Source: Talpa occidentalis (taxonomy: Eukaryota > Chordata > Mammalia > Eulipotyphla > Talpidae). Taken from it: a DNA stretch of 64,000 nt. Shown here one piece after another: positions 35,691 through 47,300 of the stretch. The notes under the pieces are model-generated. The model saw only the letters and a list, made by a program, of their open reading frames with translations, was not told where the DNA came from and did not search any database. The stretch covers positions 48,973,013-49,037,012 of the forward strand of contig NW_023601754.1 of assembly GCF_014898055.3 (NCBI RefSeq). Reading direction: 5' to 3'. Numbering within the stretch: position 1 is the stretch's first letter; each line of letters starts with the position of its first letter. A program made the translations under genes and the position numbers.

Positions 35691-38600
35691 TGATCTCGAA
35701 GCTACTCTTCCTCCTCTTTTCAGTAAGTCTCTCGGGACGGCACCTAGGGTGGCAGAAAATTGGTGTGAGGTGTGTCAAATGGAAGGTAACTTATCGTAAA
35801 GGCAAGGAAAGTGAATGTTAGGATATTTTAACTATATCCTGCTCCTTTCAAGCCGTGAGTCTGAAGCCTGCTGAAGGTGAGTCACTGGGAGGGAGAGGCA
35901 TCAAAGACTCGCTGCAAACGGCTCTCTGGTTGATAAAACCAACGGCACCATAAGAGTGCTGAGTGCATCCATCACGCAAAGCTTAACCACCTTCTGTCCA
36001 CCCAACATCACCACACGTAAGACCAGTGGGGTGTGTTCCACATTTGGGAAGTAACACTCTGATACTCCCCAAAACAATGACAACAACAACAACAACTGCC
36101 AGAATAAGATGCACTCTTAGAGGGGTCTCCCCGGTGGCGTAGCGTTGAGCGTTGGGTTGCGAAGCTGCCCGCAGCCCCAGCGCCGGTTCGATCCCCGGCT
36201 GCTCCCAGGCCATGGGAGGAGGGTCCCACATGGCACGCAGACCTCTCCTGCCGCCCGCTGCTCCCTCAGCAGTGTCCTTCGTCCTTCTGCCTGCTCTGCT
36301 CCCTGCTCTGGCGCTGGTGAATTCTCTCACCCTCCCACGCTTCTGACTGTACCCAGTGCTTGTAGAAATAAATAAATAAACCTTTAAAAAAAAATGCACT
36401 CTTAGAGGTTAGGATCTGAGCTTGCAATATGAGGCGACCATATTGCACAGGCACAGATCAACCAGAACTGCCTCCCTCCACAAACGTTGCTTCCGCTCAG
36501 CCAGGACGTTACATGAAGAGGGACACGCATGGGGTCTTGACATGGAAGCATCCCGGGTATGTCTGAATAAGCCAGGAAAGGAAGGATGAGTGGTTCAGAC
36601 ACTCCCCAGCTAGGGAACTATGGCACAATAGAAATGAGTCTTTCCAGAAACCAGGAAAGCTTGAGATCCACGAGGAGAGGAGATCTTGCCTTGGTGAGGT
36701 CCTTTGTATTGGTTTTCCCTCTCAACATAATTTCCGGACTCCGAGTCTTTACGCTGTTCCACGGAGCATTCCCTGCAGTGAGGTGTGTGCTAGGAAGACA
36801 TTTCCAGTAAAGTTTTTAGAGGGACCTGTCGGGATAGAGTGAAGAAGGTCTGGTTTACAGCCTCCAGCTTACTTTATTCTAAGACGACGCTACATAATGC
36901 ACATAAATACAAAATTTGTGTTAATCGACCATGTTATCCGTCAGGCTTCTGATCAGCCACAGGCTATGAGTGAAGATTTTTAGTAGTCAAAAGAGATATA
37001 CATGGTTTTCAACTGCCTGGGGGATGGAGGCCCCAATCCCTGTCCATGTTTATACTTTTAACCATTTGTAAATGCATGTTCAGTTCAGCAGCCTTAAATA
37101 TATTTGCATTGCTGTGTGACATGAACCGAAGCCTCATCAACCCCAACATAATCCCTGTCTCCACTTCTTTTCTCCACACCCTGAGAATCTCCACTCTGCT
37201 TCTGTGACCCTGCCTGTCCGAGTTACTTGGTCTAAGTGGGAGGGCGCACTCTCTGTCCTTGCGGGATGGCTAATTTCCCTCACTGCGTTGTCAAGGTCCT
37301 TTCCTGTCGTAGCCCACAGCACAATTCCACTCCTTGTGCCCAATACATCCTCTCTCTGGCTAGACCACATTCTGTCGATCCATTTATCCTCTTCATCACA
37401 CCTTCAGTCTCTTCACCTTCTGGCCATTTAAGAATTTTATATTTCAAAACACAAACTGTAATATTTTCACCGGCCCATGCAATTGTAGCCCAAAGGCCTG
37501 AGAACGTCTCCTTTTCACTGAAACACAAAACCGCCTGCTCCGTGAGGGGGAGAAAGAGGAAATCTCTTTGAAAAAAGGCCGAATCAACAGCGCATGAGTT
37601 CCATCAATGTCTCTCTCACTTCCACGTTCATCAACAGGCATGATGCTCATTTTATTTAATTTTTCCCAACAATGAGAATTTTATTTTAAAAACTGTGTCA
37701 CTGTTCATTGAGGTAACATGGTTTATGACTGTATATGACTGTATATGACTGTGGAGTGCAGGTTCATTGCTCTTCAGATGGATGTTACCAAACCACACCT
37801 ATCACAAAACCCCCCAAAATCCTCCACTGTAGTCCATTGGGGTCCCTCCTCCCCTTTGCTCCCTACCTCCCCTACCACTCAAGAAGCCTCAGTTCCACAG
37901 CCAGTTTCTAGGACTAGTTTTTGTTTAGCTTGTTCCTTGTTTTCTTTCTCTACATCCCACCTGAGTGAAATCATGCAGTACTTGTCTCTCTCCTGACTTA
38001 TTTCACTCAGCTTCATCCCCTCCAGCGTGGATGGAATTGGGGATGGTAATTTTACAGGGATCTCGGCTCTCACACAAAATGCATCTAGCACACTAGCAAA
38101 ATGCATCTAGCATTAATGGCAGAAGTGTCGGTGTTGTTCAGATCACTTTCCCTTGGAAGGTTCTTTCTCAGCACATGGATGTGGAGTGTGTGTTGTGGGT
38201 CTGAGGGATGTTTTGTCAGGTTCACTGAGACAAGGGTCTCTCACCCAGTGTAGATTTGCATCCCTGGGAAGCATGGAACTTTGGTGCCTGAGTCTTACCC
38301 CAAACAATTCTCATTAAATGATTTGCAATTTGGTCCTCTCCCAGGGAAGCAGAGTGTGGGATGAGATTAAGAACAACTCAGTCAGGGCCTCCCTGGTGGC
38401 GCAAGGGGTTAAGCACAGCACTATGAAACAATCCCCAGCCTCTGCAGCACGAGTTCAATTCCCAGCCGGCCAGGAAGCTACCCACATGGCGCAGCAGACC
38501 TCTCCTGACTCACCCCTGCTCCCCTCAGCAGTGGATTTCAGTCGATCTCCCTGTTGTGTTCCCCACTCTGTGTCTGGTGAATCTCTCACCCCCCGCACCT

Positions 38601-41600
38601 CTGGCCTGTACCCCAGCTCTTGTGTGCATAAATGAATAAATATTAAAAAGAAAAAAGAACAACGGAGTCAGAGAATGCTAAAGGCAGCTGCATGTGGAGA
38701 GGGGACGGCTCTAGGTGCTCCCTTTCCTGGAATCGCCATTTGGATTTTCTGAGGCTTGTGTCAGGACACGCAGGGACTCTGTTCTGTCTGGAGTATGAAA
38801 GGCTGACAAGAGACAACTGCAAATGCTGGAGCAGAACCTTCAAACTAAAATGTAAGGTGGCCTCAACCAGTGCTTCCCAGGGACCGGGCTCACCCATCCA
38901 GGAGTCAGCCTTCCTCACCCAGTATTGGTGGTGGCGATGGAGAGGTCTGGACGTGAGGGGACATGAGAGAAGATGGGGGAGAGGAGGCTGCCGCTCCTCA
39001 GCCCGGCTGGTGCTGGGGCATCTTGTAATCATCTTTTCCAATTATGCTTACGGAGGAAACATGGTTTCCATGGTTGTATCTCTGGGGGTTACAGGATCAA
39101 ACCTCTGCAAATGCATGTTTTCACCCCCTGCCCATCACCAGTGCCCCCGAATCCTCCACCATGTTCCAGTGGGGCACCTTGGCCCTCAGCAGCGTGGCTT
39201 GCTGAGGTCCTACACTGTGCCGCAACTGTGGGGTACTGGGGTGCTGAGGCCAGCAGCACCGAGACCCCTGCCTCCGGGCGCTCCAGTGGTGGCCCGTGTC
39301 CGCCGTGGCAGGAGGGTGTGAGCAACGGCAAGCGCGCTGCGGGCTCCACGCCCTGGCGGCTCTATCTCCACACTGTCACCCAGACACAGGAGACCTTCCC
39401 TGTGGGGCCTCGTCTATCACGGAGACTGTGAGGAAACACTCAGGTCTGTTTGGAGCCAGGGACCCTCGTGTCCAACGCCGCCCCAATCTCTCTCACGGTT
39501 CTTGCCTCCTCCCCAGGCGGGGCTGTGGGAATCCAGACAATCCGACACAGACCTACTAGGAATGTGAGGCTGAGGTGGCTCAGGACAGAAGATGAGAAAA
39601 GGAGAGTTTGTGGGATTTCGTGGAACCCAGAAAGGCACTGGGGCCTCGGGAGTGGGAGCGGCCGCCTTTCTGTGAGCCAGGAGGGAGGCGCTGAGCGGGG
39701 AGACTCCAGTGTGGGGACAGGAGGACCCCAGGGGATGGGCATGAGCTCAGGGAGGCCCTGGCCCAGTCACTTGACATCAGGGCGGAGCTGGGCGGATCCA
39801 GCTGGCCGCGACTCATGGACTATAATTCCTCTGCAGGGCTGCGCGTGGGCCAAGGAGACACAGGAGGCCACGGTGAGTGTTTCCTCTACCAGACCCTGCT
39901 CCAGCCCTTCCCTCCCTCCCTCCACTGGGCCTCCAGGGAGCAGGTGAGGCCTGGAAGCCAGCCCTGAACTCTGCTTCCTCCAGGGCCCCTTCCCAGGCCC
40001 TCCCTCACGGCCTGGCCCAGCGCGGTGGTGCCTGAGGGTGGTGATGTGACGCTGACATGCCGCGCGCCCATCGGGGGCCTGGGAAAGTTTCATCTCAGAA
40101 GGGGAGGACACAGCGTGGTGGAAGTGCCCCCAACTGACTGGACAGAGGGCCTGGCCAAGTTTCACCTCGCTGGTCTGCAAGCCAGTCGAGCTGGAGAGTA
40201 CACCTGTCACTACCAGAGAAGAGAGAGGCCCCGAGAAACATCACCGCCCAGTGAGGCCCTTCTACTCCTGGTGACAGGTGAGGACACCGGGTCTTCTCAG
40301 GGGTGGGGGTGAGGGAGGAACCAGAGACAGAGAGGGAGGCAAGGGCGCCCCTGCAGCGCAGTTGGGGGGCTGGGGAGAGACAGGGGCCAGCTGCTGGCGT
40401 GTACCCAGGGCCTGCATGGGGCAGAAGTGCTTCCTGGAGCTGGAGTGGACAAGCCCGGGGCCAGGCGTCTGCACCTCCTCCTCTCTGAGACCCCGCCTGG
40501 AGCACGGGGTAACCCTGGAGCCTTCTTGTCTTTCAGGTTCTTACCCCAAACCTTCCCTCCAAGCCCACCCAAGCGGAGAGGTGACCGCAGGAGAGAACGT
40601 GACCCTGCAGTGCCAGTGGCCACGCAACATGACTGAGCTGACACATTTTGTTATACTGAAGGCAGGAGAGTCAGCACCACCCACCCAGGTCTCCACTTCA
40701 CACGAGAGGGGAACCCACTTCTCCCTTCCGAAGGTGACAGCCGGTGACAGCGGGAACTACAGCTGTGTGAGCCACATGACCAGGGCTCCATTCTGGGCCT
40801 CGCGCCCCAGTGAGTCTGTCTCCATCCAGGTGACAGGTAAGGCTCTGCATCACTTGGGGGATGTTTCTTTGATGTGACAGGAGCGTGTCTGCTCTGCCAC
40901 CCTGATTCTCCTTTCCCCGTCACTTGCGCTGTCCTCTCTTTTCAACATCTTGCTTCATTTCCACTCCCTTGTCCTTTTGGTTTTTTTTTTTTTTAAAGAT
41001 TCATTTATTTATGTCTACAAGAACTGGGCTACAGGCGAGAGGCGTGGGGATGCGAGGATCCCCCAGAGACAGTGGGGTGCAAAACAGGCAGATCAACTGA
41101 AATGCACTCCTGAGGGGAGCAGCAGGGAGACAGGAGAGGTCTGCTATGCCATGAGGGCAGCTCCCTGGCCAGGGATCGAACTCGTGCTGCAGAGGCTGCG
41201 GATAACTTCATAGTGGGGTGCTTAACTCCTGCGCCACCAGGGCGGCCCCCCTTGTCCTTTTGGTCCTGCATTCCCGCTGCATTTCTCATGCTGTTTGAAA
41301 CAACCGGCCATCGCCAGCATCCTTCCTCTGCTGCCTGCACCTCTGAAAGCGTTGCTTTATCTTCCCCGGTGATTCATTTTTGCTCTCAGCATGTGACATT
41401 CCCAGAGCCTCCTGCTCCGCGCTGGTGGCTGGGATATGTTCTCAAATTAAGGGAACTCAGTTTGCAAGTCCTTTCGGATTACCTCGCTGTGTTAGGGAAA
41501 TACATCATGGCAAGAGGTGATGAGAAGCCTTTAAACACCAAAGCGAAGGAGGGTCATAATCAGCCTCTTCCCGAGATGGGGCTTCCCCAGCCACTAGCCA

Positions 41601-43979
41601 GCCCTGACCCACCCACTGGAAGTGGGTCACGGTGGTAGAGGCAGGACGGGGTCAGCCTGGTGTGCGGAGGGAGGAGGAGGTGGGAGCTTACACCCTTTCA
41701 CACCCTACTGCAACCTCTCAGTGGTGCCACCTGGGGTGTCTCCTCAGCTGGACGGTGGGCATCTTGGCCTTGCCCTGTGAGGTGTTGGGATGTGAGAAGA
41801 GCACCTCGCAGTGCTGCCAGGGTATCTCCTGCCAGGAACTTTCTTTATGTCTTTCTGATGCTTCCCATCGAGTGAATGATTTTTGTTTTCACACTTAAAT
41901 GTTTATTCACAAGCAAATGTATGGAAAATAAGTCAAATTGGAACCTATGTACATTTTCACAACTTTCATTAGCAGCAAGTTTTTAAGACATGGAGTTAAT
42001 GTTTTAATATAAATTGAGAATTTTAAAATCATCTCCCTTTTGGGGCCTCCCTGGTGGCGCAAGGGGTTAAGACGCAGCCTATGCAGATATCTACAGCCAC
42101 TGCAGCAAGAGGTTGATCCACCAGCCCGCCAGGCAGCAACCCACATGGCGCAGCAGACCTCTCCTGGCCCGCCCGCTGCTCCCCTCAGCAGTGTACTTCA
42201 GTCAGTCTGCCTGTTCTGTTCCCCGCTCTATCTCTGGTGAATCCTCTCACCATCCACACCTCTGGCCTATACCCCAGTTGTTGGATGCATAAATTAAATC
42301 TTTAAAAAAAAAAAAAAAAGCAGTAATGCTGAATGTTAAAAAAAAAAAAAAAAGATAAAATCTTCTCCCTTTTGTGCTTTCCATGGTCACACGACCTTAA
42401 ACTGACAACCCAAATAATTTCAAATGATCAGAGATGCTATTTAGGCCAAAATTCTCATGTGTCAACACTTTTAATATTGTGGCCATCAAATGATGGTAAG
42501 AAGACCACCATCCAGAAGACTAACAGCCCCTGTTTTCACACCCTGCACTGCAGGGACGTGAGTTTATCCTCCACCAGCCAGGGCTGCCTGCCCAGTAGTT
42601 CACTCTGCCACAGGTCATTAGGAATAACTTCAGGCCGAGTAACCTCATCATTACCCCTCAAAATGTCCAGTGAGGGCATCCTTTGGTGGTGCAGGCGGTT
42701 GAGCGCAGCGCTGTCAAGCTGTCCGCAGCCTCTGCAGCACTGGTTCGATCCCGGCCAGCCAGCGAGAATCCCAAGTGGCACGGCAGACCTCTCCTGTCTT
42801 GCCCGCTGCTCCCCTCAGCAGTGTATTTCAGTGGATCCGCCAGGTCTGTTCCCTGTTCTGTCTCTGGTGAATCCTCTCACCCTCTCGCGCAACTGGCCTG
42901 TACCCCAGTTCTTATATGCATGAATAAATATTTTTTAAAAATGTCCAGTGAAAGGATTGAGCTTGAAGAAAATGGGAGATGCTGAACCAGCGGTACTGCC
43001 TTGAATTCCACTTATAATTTTACAAACCTGGAGCAAACAGACCCTGGATGTTTCTTGGGGTGGAAAAATAACATTTTATCTAGGTTGAGCTGAAAGTTTT
43101 TTCCCAATCTTTCAAAAGGATGACTGGGCAAAAGTTCATTTTTCACACCAGAAAACCCTTTTCGAAGAAGATCAAGACTTTCCAAAGTTCCACTTCCTGA
43201 AAGTTCCCTAACTGGAACACCCTCCTTTGGCTGAGAACCAAGTCCTTGGTTCTCTTAAACCTCCCTCTTAAAAACTCCATGCAAACAGCCTCTCAGCAAC
43301 AAAATGAGGGAAGATGGAATTAGAGCAAGGGCAAATAAGTGAGAGAGGAGAGGTAAATGAAGACAGGATAAAGGAAAGAAGTAACGACCACCACAGTTCT
43401 CTCCAAATCCCATGGCTGTTTTCAGTGATTAAAACCTGCACGGGTCCTCCCTGGTGGCGCAAGGGGTTAAGCACCGCACTATGAAGCAATCCGCAGCCTC
43501 TGCAACACGAGTTCGATCCCCGGTCAGGGAGCAACCCACATGGCGCAGCAGACCTCTCCTGCCTCACCCACTCTTCCCCTCAGCAGTGTATTTCAGTCAG
43601 TCTGCCTGTTCTGCTCCCCGCTCTGTCTCTGGTGGATCCTCTCACCACCCGCATCTTTGGCATGTACCCCAGCTCTTGTATGCATAAATAATCTGTAAAA
43701 AAAAATAAAAGCTGCATGAAGGCAGCGCTGAGCACTGCCCAGGGGACATGGGTGGGCATGCGGGCGTGGCATTCGGTGGATCCACTGGAGAAGAGGGATA
43801 ATTCTTCGTGGCCAGTGGTCATCTCATTCTCTCTCTCAGATACCCAAGGAGCCACATCAGAGGACTACAGCAAGGTGAACCTCATTCGTCTGTGTCTGGC
43901 TGCCCTAACTGTGGTCATTCTAGGGGTTTTCCTAGTGGAAGCCTGGTACGGCCAGAAGTCACCGCTTGGATCCAGGTAA
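35691..43979 (+). CDS. TARM1: TARM1 copy B, T cell-interacting activating receptor on myeloid cells 1; signal exon apparently frameshifted
   Basis: Exons: 35691-35723 (MISKLLFLLFS, donor GTAAGT), 39837-39872 (GLRVGQGDTGGHG), 39984-40277 (Ig1), 40537-40836 (Ig2) and 43840-43979 (membrane and tail). The two Ig exons have their Cys pairs (LTCRAP...YTCHYQ, LQCQWP...YSCVSH) and N-glycosylation sites such as NVT and NYS. The last exon reads DTQGATSEDYSKVNLIRLCL with the membrane Arg that, by family knowledge, binds FcR-gamma. It ends GQKSPLGSR, a little shorter than the human tail as I recall it. Exons 2-5 agree in phase. Exon 1 is 33 nt where 34 are needed (34 would give 267 residues), so as written the frame shifts and ends early in Ig1. 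The gene may be inactivated, or use another start, or the base may be miscalled. Confidence 0.8.
36122..36393 (+). mobile_element. Young SINE with perfect target duplication
   Basis: Flanked by ATGCACTCTTAGAGG on both sides (about 36108-36122 and 36394-36408). It lies in the first intron of TARM1 copy B. Confidence 0.92.
37675..38050 (-). repeat. L1 3'-end fragment in duplication copy B
   Basis: Counterpart of 30130-30480, with small indels. Confidence 0.65.
38387..38656 (+). repeat. tRNA-derived SINE, counterpart of 30804-31070
   Basis: Same site as in copy A, with minor differences. Confidence 0.9.
40981..41251 (-). repeat. tRNA-derived SINE, counterpart of the split copy-A SINE
   Basis: Minus strand, unbroken, ending CCACCAGGGCGGCC. 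Confidence 0.9.
42041..42319 (+). repeat. tRNA-derived SINE
   Basis: Full-length plus-strand copy in the last TARM1 intron, with a long A tract. Confidence 0.9.
42674..42936 (+). mobile_element. tRNA-derived SINE with target duplication
   Basis: Flanked by AAAATGTCCAGTGA on both sides, in the last TARM1 intron. Confidence 0.9.
43442..43711 (+). repeat. tRNA-derived SINE
   Basis: Plus-strand copy ending 128 bp before the TARM1 membrane exon. Confidence 0.9.
43840..43979 (+). other. TARM1: TARM1 membrane and cytoplasmic exon
   Basis: Acceptor CTCTCAG ends at 43839; the exon is open for 45 codons plus stop TAA at 43977-43979. It gives a short stem, a membrane helix containing Arg (VNLIRLCLAAL) and a short tail (EAWYGQKSPLGSR) without ITIM. 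It is the only TARM1 membrane exon in the window, 3 kb downstream of the Ig2 exon of copy B. The stretch between is filled by SINEs. Confidence 0.85.
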
Positions 43980-44305
43980 AGCACCTGAGCACACCTCTTT
44001 TTTAGAATGGGCTTGTGCAGTGATGCAGGCCTCTTTAAGCACCAAACTCTACATAGGAGGCTTCCAGGGGCTCTCATCTGGGGCACCAAGATATCTCAGT
44101 TGGGACATGTCTCTACTGCACTGGCCAACCCTGTGATGACAGAAACCCTCGCCTCTATTTTCCATCCCCACCCAAGACAGTTAGAGCTTCCAACAAGAAT
44201 GGGGGAAACAGTCGGACCTCGCACACTCCCCACCCAGGAGCGGGGCAGATGTCCTCCTGGTGGAGAACCTGTGTCTGGGTCCAGAGGAAATGTCTCCCCT
44301 CTTCT

Positions 44306-44405
44306 NNNNNNNNNNNNNNNNNNNNNNNNNNNNNNNNNNNNNNNNNNNNNNNNNNNNNNNNNNNNNNNNNNNNNNNNNNNNNNNNNNNNNNNNNNNNNNN
44401 NNNNN
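44306..44405. other. Assembly gap, 100 N
   Basis: Exactly 100 N, 327 bp after the TARM1 stop codon. The right edge falls inside a SINE. Confidence 0.99.
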
Positions 44406-44660
44406 TGTGGGGTAAGTCTCAGTGCTATCACTACTATGGCCTGAGTTCAATCCCCGGCCAAGGAGCTGACCCACATGGCGCAGCAGACCTCTCCTGTCTC
44501 CCCACTGCTTCCCTCAGCAGTGGATTTCAGTAGATTCACCTGTTCTGCTCCCCACTCTGTCTCTGGTGTACTTCTGCACCATTGGTGCAGTGGTGGCTCT
44601 ATCACCACTGCACCTCTGGCCTGCACCCCAGTCCTTCTATGTATAAATAAAAAAGTAAAC
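44406..44660 (+). repeat. tRNA-derived SINE, 5' end in the gap
   Basis: It starts at GGGGTAAGTCTC right after the N run and carries an extra short duplication of the TGCACC region near 44575. Confidence 0.85.
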
Positions 44661-44664
44661 TTGA

Positions 44665-45885
44665 ACATTTAGCTACTCTCTGCAATAGAAAGTTAGAGTA
44701 AACAGCAATGAAAACTAATGCTGAGACTTAACCCCACCAGGGAGGCCCATAACATATATTCTCCGAATCCCTGGGCCAATCAGGAAAGGTTCTCAGTCTT
44801 GAATGCCTCTGGGGGCCGAGAACAGCATCTCAGCTCCTAGAGGTGAGCAGGTCATTGACAGTTTAGGGAAGCAGTTCTTGGGTGACCTTTGGCTGAGAAG
44901 AGGAAAATTTTAGCCACAGCTATATGTATGCACAGTCAGGGGCTGGGGTTCTTGGGTCGGACCCCTCCACCTCCACACCACCAGCCAATCTGATTCAGTG
45001 TATCACAATATTACCTTCCTTTCACAATACCCATGGATAAGCTCCAGGGCCATGTCAGCCCTGTTTGCCTAGGACGCCTGGCCCTGTGGGTGAGTAGTTC
45101 TTGGTCTTTCCCCTCATTCACCTGAAGGTCTTGGAATTGGTTAAAGGAGGTCAGAGTCTGAGGCAGAAATCTGCAGACACCCCACTGCCCACAGCCAACC
45201 TGGACCTGCTCCTTCCTACCCCATGACCACCCTCTGGGCCTTGGCCTTCACTATTCCCCTGTGGGAATGTCCATCCCAGAAGAACTTCCTCTGATGCTGA
45301 CTGCTCAGCAGACTCCTTGATCTCTAGCACCAGGTCCCATCAGAAGTCGCTTCCTGGCCCCTGACTACAGGGCTCACAGCTTCCAGGTCAGTCCCCTCCT
45401 CCTGCTGGTTGGGGCCTTCAGCTGGGACCTGAGCATCTCGGCTGCTCCTTGGAGCTAACAGAGGTGGGGATGTGTGCCTGGAGTGAGAATGGGTGTGTCT
45501 AAACTCACTAAGGAAAGTGGGCAAACAGACCAGCTGAGACAAGAGCTCTTCAAAAGCAGATTATTTGTACAGGGATTAAAGTCCATTTACCATAGATCAG
45601 AATCTGAGAGTAATTCAGACTCAGGCCTTTCAAGAAACAGAGGAGTTCAGCTTCTCTCATCTCAGCAATTAGTACCTCAGTAGTCACAAAGCGTTCATGA
45701 AATTAATGGAGTCTCAGAAATCCTGTCATGCCCCCTAAGTCCTATAGCCTCAGTTGCAACTATTCTAGTCCACTAGACTCATCTTCCCCAACCTTCACCT
45801 TCCCTCCTCTCCAGGGCTCCTCTGTCTTCTCCCTCGTCAACTTTGGCACTTGGCCTGTGATAAAACAAATCTCCCTCATCAAGAA
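44665..45885. other. TARM1 3' flank, nothing recognised
   Basis: Apart from a 20-bp SINE end at about 44728-44750, I see no repeat, RNA gene or conserved frame here. Confidence 0.45.
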
Positions 45886-45888
45886 TTT

Positions 45889-46157
45889 TTTTTTAAAGAT
45901 TATGCATACCAGATCAGGGGTGTAGGCCAGAGGTGCAGAGGTGGGGGTGGGGGTGGAGGGAGTGTGAGGATTCACTAGAGACAGAGCCTGGCGCAGAACA
46001 GGCAAACTGAAATACACTGCTGAGGGGAGCAGCAGGGAGACAGAAGAGGTCTGCTGAGCCATGTGGGTCAGCTCCCTGGCATGAAACTTAGGCTGCAGTG
46101 GCTGCAGATAGCTTCATAGTGCTGAGACTTTAACCCCTGCACTACCAGGGAGGCCAC
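45889..46157 (-). repeat. tRNA-derived SINE
   Basis: Minus-strand copy ending CTACCAGGGAGGCC. Confidence 0.88.
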
Positions 46158-46160
46158 ATT

Positions 46161-46408
46161 TTTTTTAAAAAAGATGTATTTTTATTTAATACAAGAACTG
46201 GGGTGTCGGCTAGAAGGAGGGGCAGTATTCACCAAAGTGGGGAGCAAAACAGGCCAATCCACTGAAATCTGCTGAGGTGAGCAGCGGGGAGACAGGGGAG
46301 GTCTGCTGCGCCATGTGGGTCAGCTCCCTGGCCAAGGATGGACCACAGGCCGCAGTGGCTGCCCATAGCTTGATAGAGCTGAGACTTTAACCCCTGCGCC
46401 CCCCGGCG
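46161..46408 (-). repeat. tRNA-derived SINE
   Basis: Minus-strand copy just before the CpG island, with a degraded head. Confidence 0.85.
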
Positions 46409-46539
46409 TCTTGCAACTTTGGCACTTGGCCTGTGATAAGAACTCACTTTTCCCCAGCGCACTACTTCCCCGAGGCGACGCTGGGGTGGGGCTGATGCTA
46501 ATTCGCCAGTTAGGATCGCGCCCTCGTCTTCCCTCCCTC

Positions 46540-47300
46540 CCCACAGGGGCTGGTCCCTCGCCGGGCCGAGGGGCCCGAGGGTGGACGCCAGCGGGCCCCC
46601 ATTCACTCCTCATTCAGACCGGGCCGCGCGGGTGAGGGCGGCGCTCGGCCGAGCTCTCCAGGCCGCCGCGCAGGGGCCGTGGGCGCCGCTCGCGCTGCTC
46701 GGCAGACGGAGGCCCCGCGGCGCTCGGGAGGGGGAGGGAGGCCGCCTCACTAGCCTCCTCCGGCAACAAAGAGAGCGTTCCCGGGCGGTCCGCGCCGCCC
46801 CTCACCTTCCCTCCCCGACGGGTCCGCCCACCTGCCTCCCTCCCCCCATCACGTCAGCTTTCTGGACAACAAAGCTCTTCACCCCGAGTAAACTGAACGT
46901 CCTCTCAGGCTCCGGGCAGGCGGCGCGGAGGCTTCTGGGGAATGTAGTCCGCGCCGCGGGCGGCTCCCGCAAGGGGTTCTGGGAAGCCTCCTCTGGGTTC
47001 CCTCTGCGCAGGCGCAGCCCTGCTCCTCCGCACTGTTCGCGCACCCTCCGCGCTGCTCAGTCGCCGCGGCCGCTGCTCCGCCGCCGTGTGGTCCGTGTCC
47101 CGAAGGTGCGGGGGGGCGGGTGAGAGGGAGTGGCCCCGGGGCGCTCAGAAACGGGCGCGAGGGAGCGGGAAGGTGGGTGAGGGACCCGACTGCCTGTGAG
47201 GGGGTGAAGGGGGAGCCCGGATGCTCGGGCACGGTGGGGGAGGGGGCGGAAGTGCTTCGGAGTCTTGGATGCGGGGTCCCCAGAGCAGTCCGGGGGGCCA
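46540..47300 (+). promoter_or_regulatory. CpG-island promoter of the KRAB zinc-finger gene
   Basis: A dense CpG island without SINEs lies 4.6 kb upstream of the KRAB-A exon. It holds a ZNF143/THAP11-type motif, and a partial repeat (TTCTGGGAAGCC) near 46978. The 5' untranslated exon probably lies inside; a possible donor follows GTCCCGAAG near 47106, but this is uncertain. No coding frame is supported here. Confidence 0.75.
46932..46949 (-). promoter_or_regulatory. ZNF143/THAP11-type promoter motif
   Basis: The reverse strand reads GACTACATTCCCCAGAAG, close to the known ACTACAATTCCCAGAATGC-type element of CpG-island promoters. Confidence 0.65.

Larger units (their letters stand above)
37190..41250. 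repeat. Tandem segmental duplication, copy B
   Basis: It is the partner of 29296-33690 and carries the uninterrupted versions of three sites that are occupied by retroposons in copy A. It continues into the 3' intron leading to the only TARM1 membrane exon. Confidence 0.88.

Noticed and set aside
39450..39947. Long frame upstream of the TARM1 linker exon in both duplication copies
   Set aside because: It crosses the true linker exon in another frame and lacks Ig or signal features; similarity between copies is due to the DNA duplication.
29296..41250. Reading the TARM1 tandem copies as two haplotypes wrongly joined
   Set aside because: The copies differ by about 5 percent in Ig2, a 24-nt exon length difference and three fixed-looking insertions, and are followed by different sequence; this favours paralogues, though long reads should confirm.
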